Assembly: GCF_009834125.1 (NCBI RefSeq)
Contig: NZ_CP047146.1
Location: 8,958,501 to 9,022,500, forward strand
Direction of reading: 5' to 3'
Source of the DNA: Streptomyces sp. GS7
Lineage (GTDB): Bacteria; Actinomycetota; Actinomycetes; Streptomycetales; Streptomycetaceae
DNA: 64,000 bases
A model generated the notes under the pieces. It had not been told where the DNA came from, made no database searches, and worked only from the letters and a program-made list of their open reading frames with translations. Every line of letters begins with the position of its first letter. The stretch's first letter is position 1. The translations under genes and the position numbers were made by a program. This document shows positions 46,302-54,152 of the stretch, piece after piece.

Positions 46302-47446
46302 CGGGCGACGGCACCCGCGCCGTACGGGCCGGGCTCCCCGAGTCGGCAGCCTACGAACCGCCCCTCCCCGGGCCGGTCTTCGCGGCGCACTACCACCTCC
46401 CCGGCGACGCCGCCGGCCCCTACACCTACGGCCGCGACGCCAACCCGACCTGGACCCGGCTGGAAGCCGCCATCGGCGAACTGGAATCGCCGGACCGGCC
46501 CGCGCACACCGTCGCCTTCGCCTCCGGCATGGCCGCGATCACCGCCGTCCTCTTCTCCCAACTGCGTTCCGGCGACGCGGTGGTGCTGCCCAGCGACGGC
46601 TATCAGCTGCTGCCGGCCGTCCGCACCCGTCTGGAGAGCTACGGCATCGAGGTGCGCACGGCCCCCACCGCGGACGACGCCCAGCTCGGCCTCCTCGACG
46701 GCGCCCGCCTGCTGTGGATCGAATCCCCCTCCAACCCCGGTCTCGACGTCTGCGACATCCGGCGGCTGGCCGACGCGGCGCACGCCCGCGGCGCCCTGGT
46801 CGCCGTCGACAACACCCTCGCCACTCCGCTCGGCCAGCGCCCGCTGGACCTCGGCGCCGACTTCTCGGTCGCCAGCGGCACCAAGGCACTGACCGGACAC
46901 GGCGATGTCCTGCTGGGGTACGCCAGCACCCACGACGCCGCACTGGCCGACAGCGTACGGCTGTGGCGCAAGACCGTCGGCGCGATCCCCGGCCCCATGG
47001 AGAGCTGGCTCGCACACCGCTCGCTGGCCACCCTGGCACTGCGCGTCCGCCAGCAGGCGACCGGCGCGCTGGCGCTCGCCATGGCGCTGGCCGAGCGCCC
47101 CGAGGTCACCGGCCTACGGCACCCCGGACTGCCCTCCGACCCGTCCCATCCGCTCGCCATCCGGCAGATGCACTCCGGCCGCTTCGGCTGCGTGGTCTCC
47201 TTCACGCTGCCGGACCAGGCGTATGCGGAGCGGTTCCTGGCCGCGCTGACGCTGGTGGACGACGCGACGAGCTTCGGCGGCGTACGGTCCACCGCCGAGC
47301 GGCGCGGGCGCTGGGGCGGCGATGACGTGCCGGAGGGCTTCATCCGCTTCTCGGTCGGCGTCGAGGAGCCGGAGGATCTGGTCGCGGACGTCCTCCGGGC
47401 GCTGGACGCGGCCAATCCGGATCACCATGTCCGGCCGGTCGCCTGA
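46298..47446 (+). CDS. Cystathionine gamma-lyase/synthase-family PLP enzyme
   Basis: A 382-residue PLP enzyme of the Cys/Met metabolism family. YTYGRDANPTWTRLEAAIGE is the N-terminal signature, AFASGMAAI the cofactor phosphate region, IESPSNPGL and VAVDNTLATP the central motifs, and the Schiff-base lysine is in SGTKALTGHGDVL. The likely reactions are cystathionine to cysteine, 2-oxobutyrate and ammonia, or a related elimination. It overlaps ptpA by four bases and has AGGAGAG upstream. A hairpin follows at 47491-47527. Confidence 0.88.
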   Translation: MTGDGTRAVRAGLPESAAYEPPLPGPVFAAHYHLPGDAAGPYTYGRDANPTWTRLEAAIGELESPDRPAHTVAFASGMAAITAVLFSQLRSGDAVVLPSDGYQLLPAVRTRLESYGIEVRTAPTADDAQLGLLDGARLLWIESPSNPGLDVCDIRRLADAAHARGALVAVDNTLATPLGQRPLDLGADFSVASGTKALTGHGDVLLGYASTHDAALADSVRLWRKTVGAIPGPMESWLAHRSLATLALRVRQQATGALALAMALAERPEVTGLRHPGLPSDPSHPLAIRQMHSGRFGCVVSFTLPDQAYAERFLAALTLVDDATSFGGVRSTAERRGRWGGDDVPEGFIRFSVGVEEPEDLVADVLRALDAANPDHHVRPVA

Positions 47447-47490
47447 GACCGCGACCGGCGACGCCCCGGCAGGGGCAGCGGCGCACGAAG

Positions 47491-47527
47491 GGCCGGCAGG
47501 GTATCCCCCCTCGTCACCCTGCCGGCC
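47491..47527. terminator. Hairpin after the cystathionine lyase gene
   Basis: GGCCGGCAGGGT and its complement ACCCTGCCGGCC form a 12-base stem with a 13-base loop, 45 bases past the stop codon. It is a probable terminator of the holin-like/ptpA/lyase operon. Confidence 0.75.
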
Positions 47528-47569
47528 GGCGGTCCGCCTACACCGGCCCGGATGTTGCACGGACCCGTT

Positions 47570-47583
47570 GTTTCACGTGAAAC
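47570..47583. other. parS site 5
   Basis: Exact GTTTCACGTGAAAC in the intergenic region between the lyase terminator and the LysR gene. Confidence 0.88.
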
Positions 47584-47645
47584 GAACCGCTTCAACAAGG
47601 CTAGTTGACTGAGCGTCAGTGTCCAATCACGCTAGCGACACATCC

Positions 47646-47663
47646 CTATCGACAAATTTATAG
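47646..47663. promoter_or_regulatory. Candidate LysR binding site
   Basis: CTAT at 47646-47649 and ATAG at 47660-47663 form a dyad in an AT-rich patch (CGACAAATTT between them), about 42 bases before the LysR start. The T-N11-A spacing of LysR boxes is present. AGGAGG lies eight bases before the ATG. Confidence 0.45.
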
Positions 47664-47705
47664 TTGGCGCGCGACCAGGCTTCCTAGGGGCACAGGAGGT
47701 ACGCG

Positions 47706-48602
47706 ATGGATCTGGCGCTGCTGCGTACCTTCGTCACCGTGCACCGGGCCGGCTCGTTCACCCGTGCCGCGGCGCTGCTCGGCCTGTCCCAGCCCGCCGT
47801 GACCAGCCAAATACGGACGCTGGAACGCCAGTTGGGCCGCCCGCTCTTCCGCCGCTACGCCCGCGGGGTCACCCCCACCACCGTCGGCGACGAACTCGCC
47901 CACAAGGTCGCACCCCACCTCGACGCACTGACCGAGATCACCGAAGCCGGACTGGACCAGGACTCCGCCACCCGCACCCTGCATCTCGGCGGCCCCCCGG
48001 AGTTCACCGCCGAGCGCGCACTGCCCGCACTGACCCCGCTCATCGCCCAGGGTCTGTCCATACGCACCGCCTTCGGGGCCGCCGACGAGCTGCTCAACGG
48101 CCTGGCCGCCGGCCACCACGACCTGACCGTCACCACCACCCGGCCGCGCGGCGGGCTGCTCACCGCCACCCCGCTGTGCGACGAGGAACATGTGCTGGTC
48201 GCCGCGCCCCGTTGGGCGGCCCAGGTCGGCGGCCCCGGCGTGCTCCAGGACCGCGGCGTACGCGTGCTGGATCCCGTACCGCTCGTCGAGGTCCACGAGA
48301 GCCTGCCGCTGATCGCCCGCTACTGGTCCGCGGTCTTCGACGCCAGGCCCGCCGCCTCGGCAGCGGTCATCGCCGCCGATCTGCGAGCCGTGCTGACCTG
48401 CGTCGCGGCGGGCGCGGGGCTGGCCGTGCTGCCCCGCTACCTGTGCACCGAGGCGCTGGACAGCGGTGCCGTGGTCGCTCTCCTCGAACCGCCGGTGCCC
48501 CCGCTGCGCACGTACTTTCTCGCCGTACGGACCGGGACGCTGGGGCTGCCGCACATCGCGCGGGCACACGAGTGGCTGCTGCGCACGGCGGTCGACTGGT
48601 GA
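47706..48602 (+). CDS. LysR-family transcriptional regulator
   Basis: A 298-residue regulator. Residues 1-62 are the winged helix (LALLRTFVTVHRAGSFTRAA, LSQPAVTSQIRTLERQLGRP). The effector domain begins near 88 (RTLHLGGPPEFTAERALPAL). AGGAGG supports the start. It precedes the NUDIX gene on the same strand by 54 bases. Target and inducer are unknown. Confidence 0.87.
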   Translation: MDLALLRTFVTVHRAGSFTRAAALLGLSQPAVTSQIRTLERQLGRPLFRRYARGVTPTTVGDELAHKVAPHLDALTEITEAGLDQDSATRTLHLGGPPEFTAERALPALTPLIAQGLSIRTAFGAADELLNGLAAGHHDLTVTTTRPRGGLLTATPLCDEEHVLVAAPRWAAQVGGPGVLQDRGVRVLDPVPLVEVHESLPLIARYWSAVFDARPAASAAVIAADLRAVLTCVAAGAGLAVLPRYLCTEALDSGAVVALLEPPVPPLRTYFLAVRTGTLGLPHIARAHEWLLRTAVDW

Positions 48603-48656
48603 CGTGCGTGGTGGGGCACGGGTTTCACCAGGCGGCGACTGCGGCATCTGTCCCCT

Positions 48657-49136
48657 ATGACCGTACGGCCAGTCGTCAAACGCACCGCCCGCGCGATTCT
48701 GCTCGACGGAGCGGATCTCGTACTGATCAAACGCACCAAGCCGGGCCGGGCCCCGTACTGGATCACTCCCGGCGGCGGTGTGGAGCCCGAGGACGCCACC
48801 GTCATCGACGCCCTCCACCGCGAACTGGACGAGGAACTGGGCGCCAAGATCACGGATGTGGTGCCGGTCTTCGTCGACACCGTCGAGCACTTCAGCGACG
48901 GCGGTGTCGACGGCGTCAAGGTGCAGCACTTCTTCGTCTGCCGGCTCGACTCGATGGACCTCTCGCGCCGGCACGGCCCCGAGGTCGAGGAGCCGTGCGG
49001 GGAGTACGAGATCGTGCGGGTGCCCTTCACCCGCGTCGGGATCGCGTCCGTCGAGGTCGTACCGCTCTCGCTGCGGCACTACCTCGACGGCAACATCGAG
49101 GGCGTGCGCGCGATGCACGCCCCTGATCTGGGCTGA
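48657..49136 (+). CDS. NUDIX hydrolase
   Basis: A 159-residue NUDIX protein that hydrolyses a nucleoside diphosphate linked to another group. The NUDIX box starts GGGVEPEDATVIDALH and ends RELDEELGA. Compared with the consensus GX5EX7REUXEEXGU it has an extra residue or two before REL, and alanine where the first glutamate would fall in one alignment. The REL-EE part that binds Mg2+ is intact. ATG start; no clear ribosome binding site. Confidence 0.82.
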   Translation: MTVRPVVKRTARAILLDGADLVLIKRTKPGRAPYWITPGGGVEPEDATVIDALHRELDEELGAKITDVVPVFVDTVEHFSDGGVDGVKVQHFFVCRLDSMDLSRRHGPEVEEPCGEYEIVRVPFTRVGIASVEVVPLSLRHYLDGNIEGVRAMHAPDLG

Positions 49137-49159
49137 GCGGCCACCGGGCGCGGCCGCTC
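49135..49159. terminator. Weak hairpin between converging NUDIX and oxidase-fold genes
   Basis: GAGCGGCC (49135-49142) and GGCCGCTC (49152-49159) form an eight-base stem with a nine-base loop. It overlaps the final bases of the NUDIX gene and lies just beyond the stop of the minus-strand gene. Confidence 0.45.
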
Positions 49160-49169
49160 GCGCCCCGGC

Positions 49170-50111
49170 TCAGACGTCGCGCGGGTCGAACCAGCCGCGG
49201 AACTCCGCGGAATCCTCGGCGGGACGGCGCGGCTGGGCACGTGCCAGCACCCGCGCGACCCGGTCGACGAACTCCCCGGTCAGCGCCGCCGCCACGCTGT
49301 CCCGGGCGATCGGGGAAGCGGTGCGGGGCACGATACCCAGGCGTCGGTACACCGGGGCGTCCCTGGGCTCCGGCTCCGCCAGGTCCTCGTGCAGGCCGCC
49401 CCGCAGCTGCTCGTGCTTGTGCTTCGGGCGCCGGAACGGCGGGCGTTCTGCCGCCTCGGCGGCGGCACCGAAGAAGTCACCGCCCTTGCGCCTGACGTCG
49501 TCGGTGCCCCAGGCCCGCGCGCCGCGCGCCTGCGCCGGGACCTTCTGCAGATGGGGAATGTGCTTGGCGCAGTGGATGTACGCCTCTTCGACCTCGACCG
49601 CGACCCACAGCTGCGCCCGCCGGCCGGGAACCGGGTCGACCGGCAGCTCGGGGTGGGCGGCCCGCATCTCCTCGTCCAGCACCACCCGCGCCCGGCCGTT
49701 GACGTGCAGCCCTATGCGGTCCCGGGTGAAGTCGATCATCAGGATGCCCAGGCGCGGGTTCTCGGAGATGTTGCCGACGGACGCCATGACGCCGTTGCCG
49801 CGGTACTCCGGGTACGCCAGCAGCCGCTGGTCCAGCACCTGCACGAAGCCGGGCGGACCGGCCCGGAAGGTCGCGTCGCATTCGCCGTGGCGGTCGGCGG
49901 TGGCGAGGAAGAACATCTCCTGTCTCGCGACGAACTCCCGCATACGGCCGTTGAGATGGTCGAGAACCTGGTCGTTGTAGAACCGGTCGGCACGCTCGGT
50001 CGTGCCGAGTCTCTGCTGCACCAGGTGCTCGCCATCGCTTCCGGGGCGCCCCTCCTGCCCGAGGGCGCCCCGTCCCTCCCCTGCCCGGCCGTATTCACCG
50101 TCTACTGCCAA
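49170..50111 (-). CDS. Pyridoxamine 5'-phosphate oxidase-fold flavin protein
   Basis: A 313-residue protein of the PNPOx-like split-barrel family that binds FMN or F420. MREFVARQEMFFLATADRHG, LLAYPEYRGNGVMASVGNIS and PRLGILMIDFTRDRIGLHVN are the family core at about residues 60-150. The C-terminal half is longer than classical PNPOx. The start is TTG 50111, chosen for GGAG nine bases upstream and the tight fit to the preceding gene, which ends five bases earlier. Co-transcription with the globin-reductase suggests a shared redox role. It is not necessarily involved in vitamin B6. Confidence 0.78.
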   Translation of the reverse strand: MAVDGEYGRAGEGRGALGQEGRPGSDGEHLVQQRLGTTERADRFYNDQVLDHLNGRMREFVARQEMFFLATADRHGECDATFRAGPPGFVQVLDQRLLAYPEYRGNGVMASVGNISENPRLGILMIDFTRDRIGLHVNGRARVVLDEEMRAAHPELPVDPVPGRRAQLWVAVEVEEAYIHCAKHIPHLQKVPAQARGARAWGTDDVRRKGGDFFGAAAEAAERPPFRRPKHKHEQLRGGLHEDLAEPEPRDAPVYRRLGIVPRTASPIARDSVAAALTGEFVDRVARVLARAQPRRPAEDSAEFRGWFDPRDV

Positions 50112-50115
50112 GACC

Positions 50116-51960
50116 TCAGTCTCCTGTCGATACCAGCTCTTCGATGGAGTCGTGCCGTATGCGGTCGGACGGAACACCGACCCCCACCAGAGCGTCCACC
50201 CCACTACGTATCAGCCCCGGCGGACCGGACAGATACGCGTCATATTCCCGGTACGGCCCGTATCGCCGTACGGCATCCGGGAGTTGCCCCGTAATGGTGC
50301 CGGGCCCGCCCCGCGTCCCGGGCCCGATGGCGACGACCGGGCGGACCGACAACCACGGGTGGGTCTCCGCCAGCCGCAGCATGGTGTCGATGTCGTAGAG
50401 GTCGTGGTCGCTGCGGGCGCCGTAGAAGACGTCCACGGGGCGCCGGACGCCGTGTTCCGCGACATCCTCGACCAGTGCCTTGATGGGCGCGATGCCGGTG
50501 CCGCCACCGACGCACAGCAGGCCGTTGCGGTGGGTGTGGTCGACGGTCATCGAACCGGCCGGGGCGCCGAGCCGGAGCACGTCGCCGGGCCGGGCGCGGT
50601 GCACCATCGCGTTGGAGACCCAGCCGGCCGGCACCGCCTTCACATGGAACGACAGCAGCCCGTCCGAACGCGGCGCGGAGGCGAAGGAGTAGTGCCGCCA
50701 GACCCGCGGCCACCACGGCGTCTCCAGGCTGGTGTACTGACCGGCCCGGAAGGGGTACGGCTGGTCCGGCCGCACCGTCACCACCGCGGTGTCGGGCGTG
50801 CGCAGCTCGTGCGAGACGACCTCGGCCTGCCACCAGGCGGGCGCGACGGCCTCGTTCTCGGCCGCCGCGTCGATCATGATCTGCGAGATCGCGGTGTACG
50901 CCCGCACCCACGCGGCCTGGGCCTCCGGGCTCCAACTGGACGTCGCGTAACGGGAGAGCGCGGCCAGCAGGCATTCACCGACCGCCGGGTAGTGGTCGGG
51001 CACGGTCCCGTATTTGCGGTGCCCGCGGCCGAGGTGGGAGAGGTAGTCGGTGAGCACCGCGGCGTCGTCGACGTGCTGGGCCGCGGTGAGCAGCGCCTTG
51101 AAGAGCCGGTCGCGCTGGGTGTCCATCGCGGCGGGGAACAGCGCCCGCGTATCGGGGTGCTGGACGAACAGCAGCGCGTAGAAGTACGAGGTGACCTTGT
51201 CGGCGACCGGCTCGATCTCGGCCATGGTGCGGCGGATGAGGATCGCGTCGGGAGAGGCCGGCGCCTTGCTGGAGGCGGAGGCTGTCACGGCGCTGAGGGT
51301 GGGCTCCGGAGCGGGCGGGGCCGGAGGGGCCGTGGGGGTCAGCGGGGTGGCAGGAGCCGGAGGGACGGCGGCAGCCGGAGGGACGGCGGCAGCCGGCGGG
51401 GCAGCGGAGGGCGGCGGGGCGGCTGCCGGGGGCGGCGGGGCCGACGCCGTCCGAGCGGCGCGGGGATCGGTGGCGCCGAACCCGTCGAAGGGGTTCCGCA
51501 CCGGCTCGTGCACGGGCTCCGGCTCGGCCTCGCGGCGCGGAGCGGCATACGCGGACGCGGGGGAGGAGGCGGGGGCGGCCTGCTCGGCATGCGGAACGGC
51601 GGACCGCTCGGCGTACGCGGGGGAGCCGGCCTGACGGCCCGTTTCCCGCTGCGGTGCCGGTCCCTGCTGTGGCACCCGTTGCGGCTCCGGCTCACGCACC
51701 CGCTCCGCGGCGGTACCTACCGGGCGTATCGGATTGACCGGACGCGCGGGCATCCGTTCCGCTTGGGAGCGTTCGCCCCGGTCATCCTGCTCGTCCCCGT
51801 CATTCCGCTTGCCCTGGGCCGATTGCTGCCCGTCCCAGGCGTTTTGTCGCGGCGGCTTCTCCGCGGCGGATTTCCTCGACGCCGGAGTGAACCAACCCCA
51901 ATCGCCACTGCTCCCGCCAGAAGAGCCGCTATCGGCCGACGTGGTGGTCGGAGCGTCCAT
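50116..51960 (-). CDS. Globin-ferredoxin reductase (flavohaemoprotein-like) with long disordered N-terminus
   Basis: A 614-residue protein. Residues 1-235 are Pro/Ala/Glu-rich and predicted disordered, with a repeated AAAVPP motif from an 18-base tandem repeat. Residues 238-372 are a globin domain; H314 in LGRGHRKYG is the proximal haem ligand. Residues 376-614 are an FAD/NAD reductase: RHYSFAS at 422-428 (FAD), CVGGGTGIAPIKAL at 483-496 (NAD), FYGARSDHDL and YLSGPPGLI. The reductase and globin together resemble NO dioxygenase Hmp, which turns NO and O2 into nitrate. ATG 51960 is preferred to ATG 51984 because GAGGC lies before it. Confidence 0.85.
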   Translation of the reverse strand: MDAPTTTSADSGSSGGSSGDWGWFTPASRKSAAEKPPRQNAWDGQQSAQGKRNDGDEQDDRGERSQAERMPARPVNPIRPVGTAAERVREPEPQRVPQQGPAPQRETGRQAGSPAYAERSAVPHAEQAAPASSPASAYAAPRREAEPEPVHEPVRNPFDGFGATDPRAARTASAPPPPAAAPPPSAAPPAAAVPPAAAVPPAPATPLTPTAPPAPPAPEPTLSAVTASASSKAPASPDAILIRRTMAEIEPVADKVTSYFYALLFVQHPDTRALFPAAMDTQRDRLFKALLTAAQHVDDAAVLTDYLSHLGRGHRKYGTVPDHYPAVGECLLAALSRYATSSWSPEAQAAWVRAYTAISQIMIDAAAENEAVAPAWWQAEVVSHELRTPDTAVVTVRPDQPYPFRAGQYTSLETPWWPRVWRHYSFASAPRSDGLLSFHVKAVPAGWVSNAMVHRARPGDVLRLGAPAGSMTVDHTHRNGLLCVGGGTGIAPIKALVEDVAEHGVRRPVDVFYGARSDHDLYDIDTMLRLAETHPWLSVRPVVAIGPGTRGGPGTITGQLPDAVRRYGPYREYDAYLSGPPGLIRSGVDALVGVGVPSDRIRHDSIEELVSTGD

Positions 51961-52408
51961 GGTCTGCCTCGCCTCGAACGTCATTCGGTGGTGTTTGCAG
52001 TTCCGTTGATCGGAACTGTCGGAATTCCCCCGCCCTGCCCCGGAATTCTTAATCGACTCAAGCGATCCCGGCAAAATCCTCCAAAGCGGACAAATCTCAC
52101 TTCCCTATGGCAAGTAGCGCAGATGCCGTCCCGTCAGGATGCCACCCTGGTCGACCGCATCGGACAAATAGTCGGAAGTCCGGGTGTCACGGACCGCGGA
52201 GCCGCTAGGCTGACGAGCTTTGCCTGCCGTTCGCGCGGCCACGGAGAACCTCACCCCGCCAAGCCGGACTCGACCATACCGGCAGTAGTTGAATCCACAA
52301 GCCCTGATCTGGGAACACTCCGTGCGGCTCCACCAATAACAGTGATCCTCCCCACAGACAGCATTTTCCGCGTACCAAGCGGACGAATCCGTCGCGGAAA
52401 GCAGTGAA
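51961..52408. other. AT-richer gap with no supported gene
   Basis: This 448-base gap between the globin-reductase start and the HAD stop is much less GC-rich than the rest of the window. A TAGGCT hexamer at about 52206 is a possible -10 on the plus strand. Reading frames on both strands stay open for 90-130 codons but their third-base GC is only moderate, so I cannot call a gene. The globin promoter must lie in its left part. Confidence 0.4.
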
Positions 52409-53044
52409 TTACTCGCGAGTACGCACCAGTTCGTATGCCTCCCGAAGATCACGTCCCGTGTACGCATACGACGCCAGGCCGCTGACATGGTGATCCGCAT
52501 TCACCGCGACCGACTCCGGTACCACCGCGAAGAGTTCGGCATCCGACATGGAGTCGCCGTACGCCACGCAGTCGGCCCGGCTCAGCCCGTACCGCACACA
52601 CAGTTCGTCAGCGATCCGTACCTTCGCGGACGGCGAGAGGATGCCGGCCGGTTCCAGCGGCTGCCGGATCGGCACGGAGGGCCAGCGGGAGCCGTGTGCG
52701 GTGTCCGCGCCCCATGCCAGCAGCCGTTCCACGAAGAATCCCGGCGAGAGGGAAATCACGGCGCACCGTTCGCCGCGTGCCCGGATATCCGCCCAGACCT
52801 CCCGGATTCCGGTCAGCCACGGCGCGCCCTCGAAGGCCGCCGCCACCTGAGCCTCGGTCAGCTCGGCGGCCCAGAGATCGCATGCCAGCTGCGCGAAGCG
52901 CGCCGGCGTCAGCTCACCCGCGGCGAACCGGCGCTCCAGCTCGGCGATCTCCCGGTCCAGCCCCAGCTGGCCGGAGATCTCCACGGCCGCCGCGGACCCG
53001 TGGAGCAGGGTCCCGTCCATGTCGAACAGATGCAGCTTGCTCAT
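52409..53044 (-). CDS. HAD-family phosphatase (SerB-like, subfamily IB)
   Basis: A 211-residue phosphatase. Motif I is FDMDGTLLHG (nucleophile Asp near residue 7), motif II is AVISLSPGFF, motif III lysine is in SAKVRIADEL and motif IV is YGDSMSDAELF. The C1 cap is small and helical. It resembles phosphoserine phosphatase-like proteins of actinobacteria; the true substrate is not evident. The start ATG at 53044 lies in one half of a 30-base palindrome. Confidence 0.85.
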   Translation of the reverse strand: MSKLHLFDMDGTLLHGSAAAVEISGQLGLDREIAELERRFAAGELTPARFAQLACDLWAAELTEAQVAAAFEGAPWLTGIREVWADIRARGERCAVISLSPGFFVERLLAWGADTAHGSRWPSVPIRQPLEPAGILSPSAKVRIADELCVRYGLSRADCVAYGDSMSDAELFAVVPESVAVNADHHVSGLASYAYTGRDLREAYELVRTRE

Positions 53045-53071
53045 GGGGCGGAGCCTAGGCTCTGCCCCATG
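53042..53071. promoter_or_regulatory. Palindromic bidirectional promoter
   Basis: Thirty bases from CATGGGGC to GCCCCATG are self-complementary except for one position pair. The centre AGCCTAGGCT supplies a -10-like TAGGCT on each strand, and an ATG lies seven bases beyond each hexamer (53044 leftward, 53069 rightward). The leftward one starts the HAD gene. The rightward frame has no supported product. The rest of 53072-53481 holds only AT-rich repeats of TTGCC near 53217-53245. Confidence 0.5.
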
Positions 53072-53481
53072 GGTCAGGGGACGGCAAGGCCCTGGGGTCT
53101 GCACGGGCACCGGCGGGGTGGTACGGCGGCCGCGGTTCTCCCCCTGGTGCGCCGGCGACGCGGCGAGGTGCCGCGCTGCGCCGTGCGGGAGAGAGCACCG
53201 CCCGGAGTCCCCCAAAATTGCCGGAATTTGCCAGAAGTTGCCCTGATTTTAAATAGGTTGCTCAGACCTCCCCTGAGTCGTCCGAATTCATCCCGGGCGA
53301 GCGTCGTGTGCCCGGTCGGGCTGCGGACCAGCGCCAGGGGCGGGCCGATGGGACGCCCGCACGGCGCAGACGCCGGGAACGGGGCGGTGCCGCCGCCGTC
53401 TGCCCGTACTCAAGCCCGCGTACGGGCGGATACTCCCGCCGTCAGATGTCCGGCCGGGCACCGACCGCCACCGTGGGCGGT

Positions 53482-54033
53482 ATGCAGCTCAGCCGCCCTG
53501 CCCGCCGGGCCCTCCTCGTCGTCCACGTCGCCGTGTCCGTCAGCTGGCTGGGGCTGACCGCCGGACTCCTCGCACTCAGCCTCACCGGCTTCACGACCGG
53601 CTCCCCGGAAACAGCCGCGGTCGCCTACCGCGCGATGAAGATCTTCGCGGACTGGCTCATCGTCCCCGTGGCCCTGCTCTCGCTGGTCAGCGGACTGGTG
53701 CTGTCGCTGGGCACCCACTGGGGGCTGATCCGCCACCGCTGGGTCGCCGTCAAGTTCTGGCTCACCGTGCTGACCACAGGGCTGTCGGTCTTCGCGCTCC
53801 GCCCCGGTATCGACCACCTCGCGGCCCAGGCCGCCGCCGGCCACCCGGCGCCCGACGTCAACCTCCTCGTGGCGCCGGCGGTCGCCACCGCCGCATACCT
53901 CTTCATGACCGCGATCTCCGTCCTCAAGCCGTGGGGGCCGACCCAACGGGGCCGCCGGCTGCGCGCGGCGCAGTCGGCCGCGGCCCGGGAACGCCACGGG
54001 CGCCCGGACCGGGTGAGCGCCTCGGGCGGGTGA
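53482..54033 (+). CDS. DUF2269-like four-span membrane protein
   Basis: A 183-residue membrane protein with four hydrophobic segments: ALLVVHVAVSVSWLGLTAGL at 11-30, KIFADWLIVPVALLSLVSGL near 53, WVAVKFWLTVLTTGLSVFAL near 90 and APAVATAAYLFMTAISVLKP near 130. HVAVSVSWLG and the tryptophan/histidine pattern fit DUF2269. A basic cytoplasmic tail follows. The ATG at 53482 is selected over upstream in-frame starts because the first span then begins at the normal position. Function unknown. Confidence 0.7.
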   Translation: MQLSRPARRALLVVHVAVSVSWLGLTAGLLALSLTGFTTGSPETAAVAYRAMKIFADWLIVPVALLSLVSGLVLSLGTHWGLIRHRWVAVKFWLTVLTTGLSVFALRPGIDHLAAQAAAGHPAPDVNLLVAPAVATAAYLFMTAISVLKPWGPTQRGRRLRAAQSAAARERHGRPDRVSASGG

Positions 54034-54152
54034 GCCCCCATGCCAGGACGGGTGAGCACCACCCGGTGCCGGGGCGAGCGAGCGCCATACGGTGCGGCAG
54101 CCCCCCCCACCTCACGGGGCCGCCGTTCTCCCGGGCGGCGGCCCCAGGGGGC

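Noticed and set aside
53069..53557. Protein-coding gene rightward from the palindromic promoter
   Set aside because: The frame is Arg/Pro-rich with no recognisable domain and overlaps the start of the DUF2269 gene in another frame.
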